Source: Candidatus Methanomethylophilaceae archaeon
Lineage (GTDB): Archaea; Thermoplasmatota; Thermoplasmata; Methanomassiliicoccales; Methanomethylophilaceae
Assembly (NCBI GenBank): GCA_011620825.1
Contig: WOYN01000023.1
Span: 1-7,585, forward strand
Reading direction: 5' to 3'
DNA length: 7,585 bases
Shown piece after piece: positions 1 through 6,037 of the stretch. The position numbers and the translations under genes are program-made. Positions within the stretch are counted from its first letter, which is position 1. Each line of letters opens with the position of its first letter. The notes under the pieces were generated by a model. It saw only the letters and a program-made list of their open reading frames with translations, was not told where the DNA came from and made no database searches.

Positions 1-427
1 GTATGTCCGTTTTCTCTATGTTCTCGAAGTATTTGCAGGCGCATACGCCGTTCTCTTTACGCTTGTATTCAGAACACAGTTTTGAAAGCTCTTCGGGGGT
101 CCCGGTCGCGAGTTCCGGATCTCCCGCCATCATAGGGCATGTGGAGGCCTTTCTCCCTTGGAGAGGGACGCATAGCAACGGCATCTTTTCCGATATGCGG
201 GCGCATTCCGTCACTACCTGTTTATGCTGGGACCTTGTCCTCGTCAGGTACACGACCTTGCATCCTGTGGACTTCGCCGCATCTATCGATGCTACCAGGG
301 ATGAGACGGTCTTTCCCGTCCCGGTGCCGGATTCTATAACCGCGGCCCTGCCCGTGACGGCCGCTTCTCTGAGAAAATCCACCATCTCCCGCTGTCCGTC
401 CCTGAATGGATACGGAAAAAGGTCCAT
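1..427 (-). CDS. xpd: XPD/Rad3-family ATP-dependent DNA helicase, N-terminal part (cut by window edge)
   Basis: This is the first 142 residues of a superfamily 2 helicase of the XPD/Rad3 type, a 5'-3' DNA helicase linked to repair; the rest lies beyond base 1. Seen: a Q-motif-like start (FRDGQREM, residues 8-15), a Walker A motif ESGTGTGKT (32-40), motif Ia region VVYLTRTRSQ (58-67), and a cysteine-bearing insertion after GRKASTC (91-97). Cysteines 97, 118 and 131 fit three of the four 4Fe-4S ligands of XPD; the fourth would be outside the window. Cys129 is an extra nearby cysteine. The start is the first ATG in frame, with the family's usual short lead before the Q motif. No Shine-Dalgarno sequence precedes it; a perfect inverted repeat abuts the ATG instead. 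It lies 38 bases after the upstream gene on the same strand, so co-transcription is likely. The related DinG helicases are a less likely alternative. Confidence 0.9.
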   Translation of the reverse strand, partial: MDLFPYPFRDGQREMVDFLREAAVTGRAAVIESGTGTGKTVSSLVASIDAAKSTGCKVVYLTRTRSQHKQVVTECARISEKMPLLCVPLQGRKASTCPMMAGDPELATGTPEELSKLCSEYKRKENGVCACKYFENIEKTDI

Positions 428-441
428 GCGGGTGTACCCGC
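428..441. repeat. Perfect 6+6 inverted repeat abutting the xpd start codon
   Basis: The arms GCGGGT and ACCCGC are separated by two bases and end directly against the ATG at 427. In the transcript this could form a five-pair GC-rich stem with a four-base UACA loop. It sits where a ribosome binding site would be expected, and none is seen there. It could be an operator or a translational hairpin, or it could be chance. Confidence 0.5.
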
Positions 442-465
442 ACGGAAGTAAAAAGTATTTGGGAA

Positions 466-852
466 TCAGGACCTCTTCCAGATCTCGTCCGGAAGTGCTT
501 CGTAGAACGAATCCTCGGCGTCTGCCTCGGTTTCGCGCTTCACATTGCCGCTTATCAGGTCCTCTATCCTCTTCTTCCTGAAGAGCCAGTAGTGGATCCT
601 CCACTCCCTTCCGTCGTAAAGGGTGGTCTCCTCGCGCTCGGTGGTCAGTATCCCTGCGTCCTCCAGCATGTAGAAGGCGTCGCGGTCCTCGGGCTCCAGT
701 ATGTTGTCTATTATCCTGTCGGAGTAGCCGAAGAAGTTAAGGACATGAAGTGCCAGCTGATAGGCCTGCTCCTCTTCCAGTTCCCTATTCGCCTCTCGTA
801 TGCCGTTCCTTATGGCCTGTGTAAGCTCTTCGACTGTGATTATTACTTCCAT
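466..852 (-). CDS. Small winged-helix-like archaeal protein of unknown function (resembles DUF6015)
   Basis: A 128-residue soluble protein with no signal peptide or membrane segment. Residues 1-55 look helical and include a charged stretch (ANRELEEEQA, 21-30). Residues 55-90 have the look of a winged helix: a helix EDRDAFYMLEDAGIL (55-69), then a likely beta-hairpin wing TEREETTLYDGREWRIHYW (71-89). The C-terminus is acidic and ends IWKRS. From memory it resembles a Thermoplasmata family annotated as DUF6015; I could not check this. Start choice is firm: GGAGG at 860-864 lies seven bases before the ATG. It begins 16 bases after the end of serA and is followed 38 bases later by xpd, so it is probably in one transcript with both. 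The fold suggests a DNA-binding or protein-interaction role, but no function can be assigned. Confidence 0.85.
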   Translation of the reverse strand: MEVIITVEELTQAIRNGIREANRELEEEQAYQLALHVLNFFGYSDRIIDNILEPEDRDAFYMLEDAGILTTEREETTLYDGREWRIHYWLFRKKRIEDLISGNVKRETEADAEDSFYEALPDEIWKRS

Positions 853-868
853 ACCTTCGCCTCCTTAT

Positions 869-2458
869 TCAGTTGTCCACGAGATCGATGAACTTCGCGT
901 CCTTCGCCCCGGAGACCTTAACGATGTTGTCCAGCACTCTGACTGGAACGTCCTGGTCTACGATCAGGACCATCATCGCGCATTTTCCGGACCTTCCGAC
1001 GGCCATCTGTGCGACGTTGATATTGGCTTCTCCGAGCGCATTTCCGACGTGCCCGATGACTCCCGCCGCGTCCTTGTATCTTATGTACACCATGTCGCCG
1101 GACATGGGGACCTCGAAGCTGTAGCTGTCTATTCCCACGAGCCTCGGCTGTCCGCCGAAGACCGTGCCGCGTATCGTGCGGGACTCTCCTCCCGATACGG
1201 TCCTGACCTCTATTACGTTCGCGTAGTCCTTGACCTCGTCGGTGGAAGACTCTTTGATCGCTATGCCCTTGCCTTTGGCGATGGGCAACGCGTTTATCAT
1301 GTTGGCCTGTCCCGGGCCGATGATGTTCTTCAGAACCCCTATAACGGCGTATATCGTCAGCATCTTTGTCTGTTTCGATGCCAGACCGCCGCGGAACGTG
1401 ACCTCGAGCTCGTCTATCGGTACATTACCGTTAAGCTGGTGCGCCAGGACTCCCATGCGCTCAGCCAGCGGGACGTATGCTTCCGTCTCCGGATCCAACT
1501 TCCCGCGGGGCGCGTTGATGGCGTTGGCTATGACTCCGTCCTTGAGATATCTGACGACGTTCTCCGCGACCTCCGTCGATACCCTCTCCTGGGCCTCGAC
1601 CGTGCTTGCACCGAGGTGCGGCGTGGTCACCAGGTTGTCCAGCTCCAGAAGTTTCTGTTCTGCCTCGCATATCGGCTCCTCGCACCATACATCGAATGCC
1701 GCCCCGGCGATCCTCTTGTTCTTGAGCGCTTCGTACAGCGCGTCCTCGTCGACGATCCCGCCGCGGGCCACGTTGGCTATCCTGGCATTGGGCTTCATCA
1801 TGTTGAACTGGGCCGTGGAGATCATGTTCCTGGTGTCGGGAAGAAGAGGCGTGTGTATGGTCATGAAGTCCGATGATCTCAGGACCTCGTCCAGCGTCGT
1901 AAGGCGGACGCCGATGCTGTCCGCGACGTCCTTGGGAAGAAACGGATCGTAACCGATCATCGTCATGTTGAACGCCTTGAGACGTTTTGCCACTTCTCCG
2001 CCGACGCGTCCGACGCCTATAATGCCCAGCGTCTTGCCGTTCAGCTCCACTCCGGTGTACTTGGAGCGTTTCCACTCTCCCCTGTGCATCGAGTCATGGG
2101 CGAACGGGATGTTCCTCGCGAGAGACAGCAACATTGCGCATGTGTGCTCGGCCGCCGAGAGGATATTTGCGGACGGGGTGTTCATCACGAGTATGCCCTT
2201 CTCGGTCGCCGCGGGAACATCGATGTTGTCCACCCCCACGCCTGCACGGCCGATGATGCGGAGCTTCTTGCCCGCCTCTATCACTTTCTTCGTGACTTTC
2301 GTACCGGACCTGATGATCAGACAGTCGTAGTCGGCGATTGCTTTGCAAAGTTCATCCTCCGAGAGATCGGGTTTCACGTCTACCGGGAAACCGGAATCTT
2401 TCAGGATCTTGAGGCCCTCTTCGTTGAGAGGGTCGGAAACCAGTATTTTAGCGGTCAT
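869..2458 (-). CDS. serA: D-3-phosphoglycerate dehydrogenase, long form with ACT domain
   Basis: Cytosolic enzyme that oxidises 3-phosphoglycerate to 3-phosphohydroxypyruvate with NAD+, the first committed step of serine synthesis. At 529 residues it is the full long form. Seen: the N-terminal substrate-binding lobe, with GRAGVGVDNID (70-80) typical of the 2-hydroxyacid dehydrogenase family; the Rossmann motif GVGRVG (148-153); catalytic Arg232 (ARGG), Glu261 (CEEP) and His281 (HLGAST); an intervening domain (about 320-450); and a C-terminal ACT domain (about 455-529, with GHVGNALGEANINVAQ). The ACT domain in this family often binds serine for feedback inhibition. GGAGG at 2466-2470, seven bases before the ATG, supports the start. 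The gene overlaps the upstream aminotransferase by ATGA, which suggests translational coupling between two successive steps of one pathway. Confidence 0.97.
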   Translation of the reverse strand: MTAKILVSDPLNEEGLKILKDSGFPVDVKPDLSEDELCKAIADYDCLIIRSGTKVTKKVIEAGKKLRIIGRAGVGVDNIDVPAATEKGILVMNTPSANILSAAEHTCAMLLSLARNIPFAHDSMHRGEWKRSKYTGVELNGKTLGIIGVGRVGGEVAKRLKAFNMTMIGYDPFLPKDVADSIGVRLTTLDEVLRSSDFMTIHTPLLPDTRNMISTAQFNMMKPNARIANVARGGIVDEDALYEALKNKRIAGAAFDVWCEEPICEAEQKLLELDNLVTTPHLGASTVEAQERVSTEVAENVVRYLKDGVIANAINAPRGKLDPETEAYVPLAERMGVLAHQLNGNVPIDELEVTFRGGLASKQTKMLTIYAVIGVLKNIIGPGQANMINALPIAKGKGIAIKESSTDEVKDYANVIEVRTVSGGESRTIRGTVFGGQPRLVGIDSYSFEVPMSGDMVYIRYKDAAGVIGHVGNALGEANINVAQMAVGRSGKCAMMVLIVDQDVPVRVLDNIVKVSGAKDAKFIDLVDN

Positions 2459-3522
2459 TTCATCTCCTCCAGTATTTCGTCCATGACGGAAAGGAGCTTC
2501 TTCACCCTGACAGGGGTCAGGTCTCCCATGTGTCCGATCCTGAACGTCTTTTCTTTAACGCCGCCGTAGCCGTTGGATATCTCGTACCCGCGCGACTTCA
2601 GCGATGCGTGGAACTTGTCGAAGTCCAGCGGACCGCGGTTGAGGACCCCTATCGTGTTGGACTGGAAACCTTCCTCCGGGAACATCCCGTACAGCTTCTT
2701 CGACCATGCCCTCACAAGGTCCGCCATCTCCTGGTGCCTTCTGTACCTTGCGGGCATCCCCTCGCCCAGTGCCTTGTCCAGCTGGAAGTCGAGCCCGTAC
2801 ATCAGAGACACGGGGGGCGTGGTCAGTGCATAGTTGACATCGCTCTGTTTCTTGATTTTCAGCAGGTCGGTGTAGAAACCGCGGTTGGAAACGGTCGCGG
2901 ACTTCTTGAGCATCTTTTCCGAGCATATCATTATCCCCAGCCCGGGCGGAAGCGCCAATGCCTTCTGTGTTCCGAATACGAGCGCGTCCGGCTCCATCTT
3001 CTCGATGTCCAGGTCCATGGCGAACGCGGACGTCACCGCGTCAACGATGACCAGGGCATCGGAGCTCTGCCTGCGGACCTCTTCCGCTATGGCGGTCGAG
3101 TCGCTGAAAACACCTGTGGAAGACTCGTTGCTGACCCAATGCACGGCCTCGATGTCCTTCTTCACAAGGCCTTCGATGAATTCGGGCCTGATCCCTTTGC
3201 CCATTGGCACTTCGACCTTCTCTACGCTCCTGCCGTTGAGTTCCGCGACCTCGATCGACCTGTCGCCGAACGAACCGCCCGTTATTCCGAGCGACCTGCT
3301 TGCCACTCCGTTTCTGATGGCGCCTTCGATCATGACGGTGGCGGACCCGGCGACCATCAGGACGTCCATGTCCGTGCCCAGCGCCTTCCTGGTCTTTTCG
3401 ACGATCGCCTCGTGGAGCTGCTTGTATTCCTTGGACCTGTGGGTTATCATGGGCCTGGCCATGGCCTGAAGGACCTCTGGCTCTACGTTTACGGGGCCGA
3501 CCGTGAAAAGTTCTCTGTTCAA
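2455..3522 (-). CDS. Class V PLP-dependent aminotransferase, probable phosphoserine (or serine-pyruvate/alanine-glyoxylate type) aminotransferase
   Basis: A 355-residue fold-type I, class V aminotransferase. Seen: GPV near the N-terminus (9-11), the NESSTG segment (132-137), VDAVTS with Asp161 to pair with the PLP ring nitrogen, GTQKAL with Lys187 as the Schiff-base lysine followed by PPGLG, and FRIGHMG with Arg328 for the substrate carboxylate. By sequence it is the alanine-glyoxylate/serine-pyruvate type, not bacterial SerC. Its ATGA overlap with serA argues that it makes phosphoserine from phosphohydroxypyruvate. A Methanocaldococcus enzyme of this class (MJ0959) has been assigned that activity. 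The start appears to be TTG (3522-3520): no in-frame ATG lies near, the protein starts at the family's usual place, and GAGGG lies about seven bases upstream. The family call is firm; the substrate is inference. Confidence 0.9.
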   Translation of the reverse strand: MNRELFTVGPVNVEPEVLQAMARPMITHRSKEYKQLHEAIVEKTRKALGTDMDVLMVAGSATVMIEGAIRNGVASRSLGITGGSFGDRSIEVAELNGRSVEKVEVPMGKGIRPEFIEGLVKKDIEAVHWVSNESSTGVFSDSTAIAEEVRRQSSDALVIVDAVTSAFAMDLDIEKMEPDALVFGTQKALALPPGLGIMICSEKMLKKSATVSNRGFYTDLLKIKKQSDVNYALTTPPVSLMYGLDFQLDKALGEGMPARYRRHQEMADLVRAWSKKLYGMFPEEGFQSNTIGVLNRGPLDFDKFHASLKSRGYEISNGYGGVKEKTFRIGHMGDLTPVRVKKLLSVMDEILEEMK

Positions 3523-3541
3523 ATGGAATCCCTCTGCCCAT

Positions 3542-3556
3542 CCTGCCAGATGCAGG
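3542..3556 (-). promoter_or_regulatory. Possible leader hairpin upstream of the class V aminotransferase
   Basis: CCTGC and GCAGG arms flank a five-base loop in the 5' leader, close to the transcription start predicted from the TATA box at 3582-3594. A five-pair stem this short can arise by chance, so it is only a candidate for leader structure. Confidence 0.3.
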
Positions 3557-3581
3557 CGAACGAGAACGGCTATGCCCTAAC

Positions 3582-3594
3582 ATATATTTATTTT
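3582..3594 (-). promoter_or_regulatory. TATA box and BRE-like promoter of the class V aminotransferase-serA unit
   Basis: On the minus strand the sequence reads CAAAATAAATATAT, an AT-rich island in otherwise GC-rich DNA and close to an archaeal BRE plus TATA element. It would place the transcription start near 3559 and give a leader of roughly 37 bases. It is the only such element before the class V aminotransferase, serA, the small protein gene and xpd. Confidence 0.6.
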
Positions 3595-3611
3595 GACGGG
3601 CACGCACGCGT

Positions 3612-4766
3612 TCAGAGGTCTGCGAGGAACTTCTTTATCCTTTCGAAGCCAGATCTTATCTGGTCTTCGCTGGTGGCGTAGGATATTCTGAAGAATCCTT
3701 CTCCCGCCGGCCCGAACGCTGACCCGGGCGTGACCGCCACGTGGGCCTGCTCGAGAAGCCTGGTCGCCAGCACGGACGATTTGATGTCGGAGCTGTACTT
3801 GGGGAACAGGTAGAACGCACCCTGCGGGACATTGACATCGAGACCTTTCATCTCGTTTATCAGGTCCACGGCGAGGTCCCTGCGCTGCTTGAACTCCCTG
3901 ACGAACTTGCAACGGTCGTTCTGAGCGCCTCTGAGCGCCTCGACCGACGCCTGCTGTGCGAAAGAAACGCAACAAGATATCGAATGTGACTGGAGCTTAT
4001 TCAGGTCGGAGATGCAGTTCTCGCTGGCTATCGCCCATCCGATCCTCCATCCCGTCATGGCATATGTCTTGGAGAGCCCGGAGACCGTGATCGTTCTGTC
4101 GAACATATCGGGGAAAGATGCGATGGAGAAGTGCTTCTCATCATAGATCACTTTCTCGTAGATCTCATCGGACAGCACCATCAGGTTGTACCGTACGGCT
4201 ATGGATGCGATCTGTTTGAGCACGCCCTCTGGCATGACACACCCCGTGGGGTTTGAGGGCGAATTGATGATTATCATCTTGGTCTTGGGCGTCACCGCGG
4301 CCTCTATAAGCGCCGGGTCGACGATGAACTCGTCCTCGAATTTCGTCGGGATGAACACCGGTACCGCGCCTGCGAGACGAATGCATGCCTCGTACGATAC
4401 CCATGCCGGGTCCGGAAGAATGACCTCGTCCCCGGAATCAAGATATGCCAGGCACGTCATGAAAATTGCCTGTTTGGTAGGCGTTATGAGGACGTTGGCG
4501 CCCCTGCAGGGGATATTGTTCTCGCTCAGAGCTGTCTCGGCGACCGCTCTTCTCAGCTCGGGAATTCCCGGCGACGGAGTGTAATGGGTGAAACCGCTGT
4601 TAAGAGAATCTATGCAAGCGTCCACAATATTGCTCGGCGTCGTGAAGTCTGGCTCTCCCATCGAGAAAGAGATGATGTCCTGTCCCTGTGCCTTCAATAT
4701 GCTGACAATGTTAGAAATCGCGACGGTCCCTGATGTCGGAATGTTCTTTAGCCTCTCTGAAACCAT
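3612..4766 (-). CDS. Class I/II PLP-dependent aminotransferase, aspartate aminotransferase type
   Basis: A 384-residue cytosolic fold-type I aminotransferase, full length for the archaeal/bacterial subgroup I-gamma. It probably interconverts aspartate and 2-oxoglutarate with oxaloacetate and glutamate. Seen: FSMGEPDFTTP (34-44) near the N-terminus, YTPSPGIPELR (62-72), DPAW with Trp122 stacking on PLP, NSPSNPTG with Asn172, DEIYE with Asp200 and Tyr203, SGLSKTYAMTGWRIG with Lys233 as the Schiff-base lysine and Arg241 for phosphate, and FRISYA with Arg360 for the substrate carboxylate. The ATG at 4766 is preceded by GAGAGG six bases upstream and a TATA box further up, so it probably has its own transcript. 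It ends about 90 bases before the class V aminotransferase start. Family members can prefer aromatic or alanine-type substrates, so the exact substrate is less sure. Confidence 0.93.
   Translation of the reverse strand: MVSERLKNIPTSGTVAISNIVSILKAQGQDIISFSMGEPDFTTPSNIVDACIDSLNSGFTHYTPSPGIPELRRAVAETALSENNIPCRGANVLITPTKQAIFMTCLAYLDSGDEVILPDPAWVSYEACIRLAGAVPVFIPTKFEDEFIVDPALIEAAVTPKTKMIIINSPSNPTGCVMPEGVLKQIASIAVRYNLMVLSDEIYEKVIYDEKHFSIASFPDMFDRTITVSGLSKTYAMTGWRIGWAIASENCISDLNKLQSHSISCCVSFAQQASVEALRGAQNDRCKFVREFKQRRDLAVDLINEMKGLDVNVPQGAFYLFPKYSSDIKSSVLATRLLEQAHVAVTPGSAFGPAGEGFFRISYATSEDQIRSGFERIKKFLADL
3921..3940. repeat. Perfect 10-base tandem repeat inside the aspartate-type aminotransferase gene
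   Basis: CTGAGCGCCT occurs twice in direct succession and encodes part of EALRGAQ (276-282) on the minus strand. Ten is not a multiple of three, so gain or loss of a unit would shift the frame. The surrounding protein agrees with the usual family pattern (an ALxGxQ-like segment), so the gene is intact. Confidence 0.8.
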
Positions 4767-4805
4767 ATAGCGCCTCTCGGTTTATCTAGCGGTTATTGTT
4801 TAGAG

Positions 4806-4813
4806 ATATATAA
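4806..4813 (-). promoter_or_regulatory. TATA box of the aspartate-type aminotransferase gene
   Basis: TTATATAT on the minus strand lies in the 61-base gap after purP. A start about 25 bases downstream, near 4783, would leave a leader of about 17 bases that includes the GAGAGG binding site. Confidence 0.6.
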
Positions 4814-4827
4814 TGAACCCTACAGCC

Positions 4828-5901
4828 TCATGTCAGAACGGATTTCAGCCTTCCGTTCTCGGCTGCATTTTTTATATCCATTGCCATGCGGCCCGCCGTG
4901 CTCAATCCGGGGTATATGAGGTCGGCGTACGGCGATCCTGAAACGAACGGGTTGGTCCCCGCGACTATCCTCGCGGATACCTCGAACACCTTGAACTGCA
5001 ACTTGTCGTTTACCACTGTCTCAAGGCAGAACGGCCCCCATATCCCGCCGAACATCTCGTATGCGCGGTCGACGACCCTCTGCCCCATCTCCAGCGCCTT
5101 CGGAAGAAGCGACTCGCGGAGGACGACGGGGGTGTTGCCGGTCACCACGAAAGAGGGGTAGAGCCCGTGCCTCTTGGAGTCTTCTATGGACCCGAGCTTG
5201 TACATCTCGTCTATGTTGCTCTCGTCGCGGCGGTCCATCGACATCAGCTCGATGGAGCCGCCATCTTTGCATCTGTACCCATCGGCCTTGAAGTGGTCGT
5301 AGAAGTAATGGATGTAGTACCTGGTCCCCAGGCAGTACTCCTGAACGGTATAGGGCTGGGTGTTGTCTATGGACATCTTGAAATCCGGGTAGTCCTTGGC
5401 AATAAAGAACCCGCGTCCGCCTTTGGCCCCGTGGTACTTCACCATCACAGGCTCACGTATCTCTCTGGCGTCGGATATCAGACGCGGCATCGGGACACCT
5501 GCGGACGTTATCCACTCCCTCTGCATGGTCCTGTCGGACTCCCATGAGAGAACGGCGCGGTTCCCGTACGAAGGCACGGCAAAGTCCTCGAACCTCTTCG
5601 TCCCCATGTACTCAACGAACGAGCCGTGGGGGATTATCACCGCGTTCATGTCTTGAAGTTCGCCAATGCGTCCCTCCATCTCGTCGAAGTCGCTGTACCT
5701 TATGATCTTGTCCGGCTTGGCCAGCGGGAACGCGTCGTAGTATTTGGTGTCGTGAGATGTCGTAAGTCCCAGGGTCTTAAAGCCCATCTTGCGGGCCCCG
5801 TGGAAGATCTGAAGCGAAGAATGCGAGCACAGCGTCGCGATAGTGATCTCGGTGGGATCGTACCCGTCAAGAATCTCATCGATCTTCTTCTTGGGAACCA
5901 T
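4828..5901 (-). CDS. purP: Formate-dependent FAICAR synthetase (5-formaminoimidazole-4-carboxamide ribotide synthetase)
   Basis: Archaeal purine enzyme of the ATP-grasp superfamily. It uses ATP and formate to formylate AICAR to FAICAR, the penultimate step to IMP, where bacteria use folate-dependent PurH. Length (357) fits the family. Seen: TLCSHSSLQIFHGA (23-36) in the N-terminal nucleotide-binding part, PHGSFVEYMG (91-100), KYHGAKGGRGFF (155-166) in the ATP-grasp region, YYIHYFY (195-201), MDRRDESNID (222-231), TGNTPVVLRESLLP (254-267) and VFEVSARIVAGTN (305-317). The sequence lines up well with what I recall of Methanocaldococcus PurP. Several archaea carry PurP paralogues, some without proven activity, so the exact role of this copy is a little less sure. 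The promoter places the transcript start almost at the ATG, with no good Shine-Dalgarno sequence. It diverges from the RPA gene. Confidence 0.94.
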   Translation of the reverse strand: MVPKKKIDEILDGYDPTEITIATLCSHSSLQIFHGARKMGFKTLGLTTSHDTKYYDAFPLAKPDKIIRYSDFDEMEGRIGELQDMNAVIIPHGSFVEYMGTKRFEDFAVPSYGNRAVLSWESDRTMQREWITSAGVPMPRLISDAREIREPVMVKYHGAKGGRGFFIAKDYPDFKMSIDNTQPYTVQEYCLGTRYYIHYFYDHFKADGYRCKDGGSIELMSMDRRDESNIDEMYKLGSIEDSKRHGLYPSFVVTGNTPVVLRESLLPKALEMGQRVVDRAYEMFGGIWGPFCLETVVNDKLQFKVFEVSARIVAGTNPFVSGSPYADLIYPGLSTAGRMAMDIKNAAENGRLKSVLT

Positions 5902-5922
5902 ATCCTATGATAGTTATAATGC

Positions 5923-5930
5923 ATTTAAAG
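5923..5930 (-). promoter_or_regulatory. TATA box of purP, suggesting a leaderless transcript
   Basis: CTTTAAAT on the minus strand lies with its centre about 25 bases before the purP ATG at 5901. Transcription would then begin at or beside the start codon. The lack of a GGAGG-like site just upstream fits leaderless translation. A second AT-rich stretch (5911-5920) is too close to the gene to serve as well. Confidence 0.55.
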
Positions 5931-5964
5931 ATTAGGTTGCGATGATTCTCGGGACGATTCGGAA

Positions 5965-5985
5965 TAATCGGCGACCTTCCGATTA
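5965..5985. promoter_or_regulatory. Inverted repeat beside the RPA TATA box, candidate operator
   Basis: TAATCGG (5965-5971) and CCGATTA (5979-5985) form a perfect 7+7 inverted repeat with a seven-base spacer. A further CGATT copy lies at 5955-5959. The repeat ends two to three bases before the TATA box of the RPA gene, over the expected BRE, which is where an archaeal regulator would block or aid TFB/TBP binding. Confidence 0.45.
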
Positions 5986-5987
5986 AG

Positions 5988-5995
5988 TTTATAAG
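5988..5995 (+). promoter_or_regulatory. TATA box of the RPA operon
   Basis: TTTATAAG on the plus strand sits about 50 bases before the RPA start. It predicts transcription from near 6018, leaving a leader of about 20 bases that carries GGAGGT. Confidence 0.6.
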
Positions 5996-6017
5996 AGACA
6001 ATGCATAGATGGAAACA

Positions 6018-6033
6018 CCGCGAAAGCGGAGGT
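6018..6033 (+). promoter_or_regulatory. RPA ribosome binding site overlapped by a GAAA-loop hairpin
   Basis: CCGC (6018-6021), GAAA (6022-6025) and GCGG (6026-6029) form a four-pair stem with a GNRA tetraloop. The 3' arm includes the first two bases of the Shine-Dalgarno sequence GGAGGT (6028-6033). GGAGG is five bases before the first ATG (6038) and eight before the second (6041), so it does not settle which is used. Confidence 0.5.
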
Positions 6034-6037
6034 CGAT

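Noticed and set aside
442..465. Oligo-T run between the small protein gene and xpd as a terminator
   Set aside because: On the transcript strand there is only one run of five T bases with no hairpin before it, and xpd follows at once. Evidence is too weak to call a terminator.
800..1876. Long plus-strand open frame (358 codons) opposite serA
   Set aside because: It lies fully antisense to a serA with intact catalytic motifs and has no recognisable domain. Long antisense frames are expected from GC-rich codon bias.
2530..3681. Long plus-strand open frame (383 codons) opposite the class V aminotransferase
   Set aside because: It is a shadow of a well-supported gene, shows no known motif, and runs on past the gene into promoter sequence.
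4767..4827. Terminator for purP in the gap before the aspartate-type aminotransferase
   Set aside because: The AT-rich part reads better as a TATA box at the right distance. No U-tract or stable hairpin is seen.
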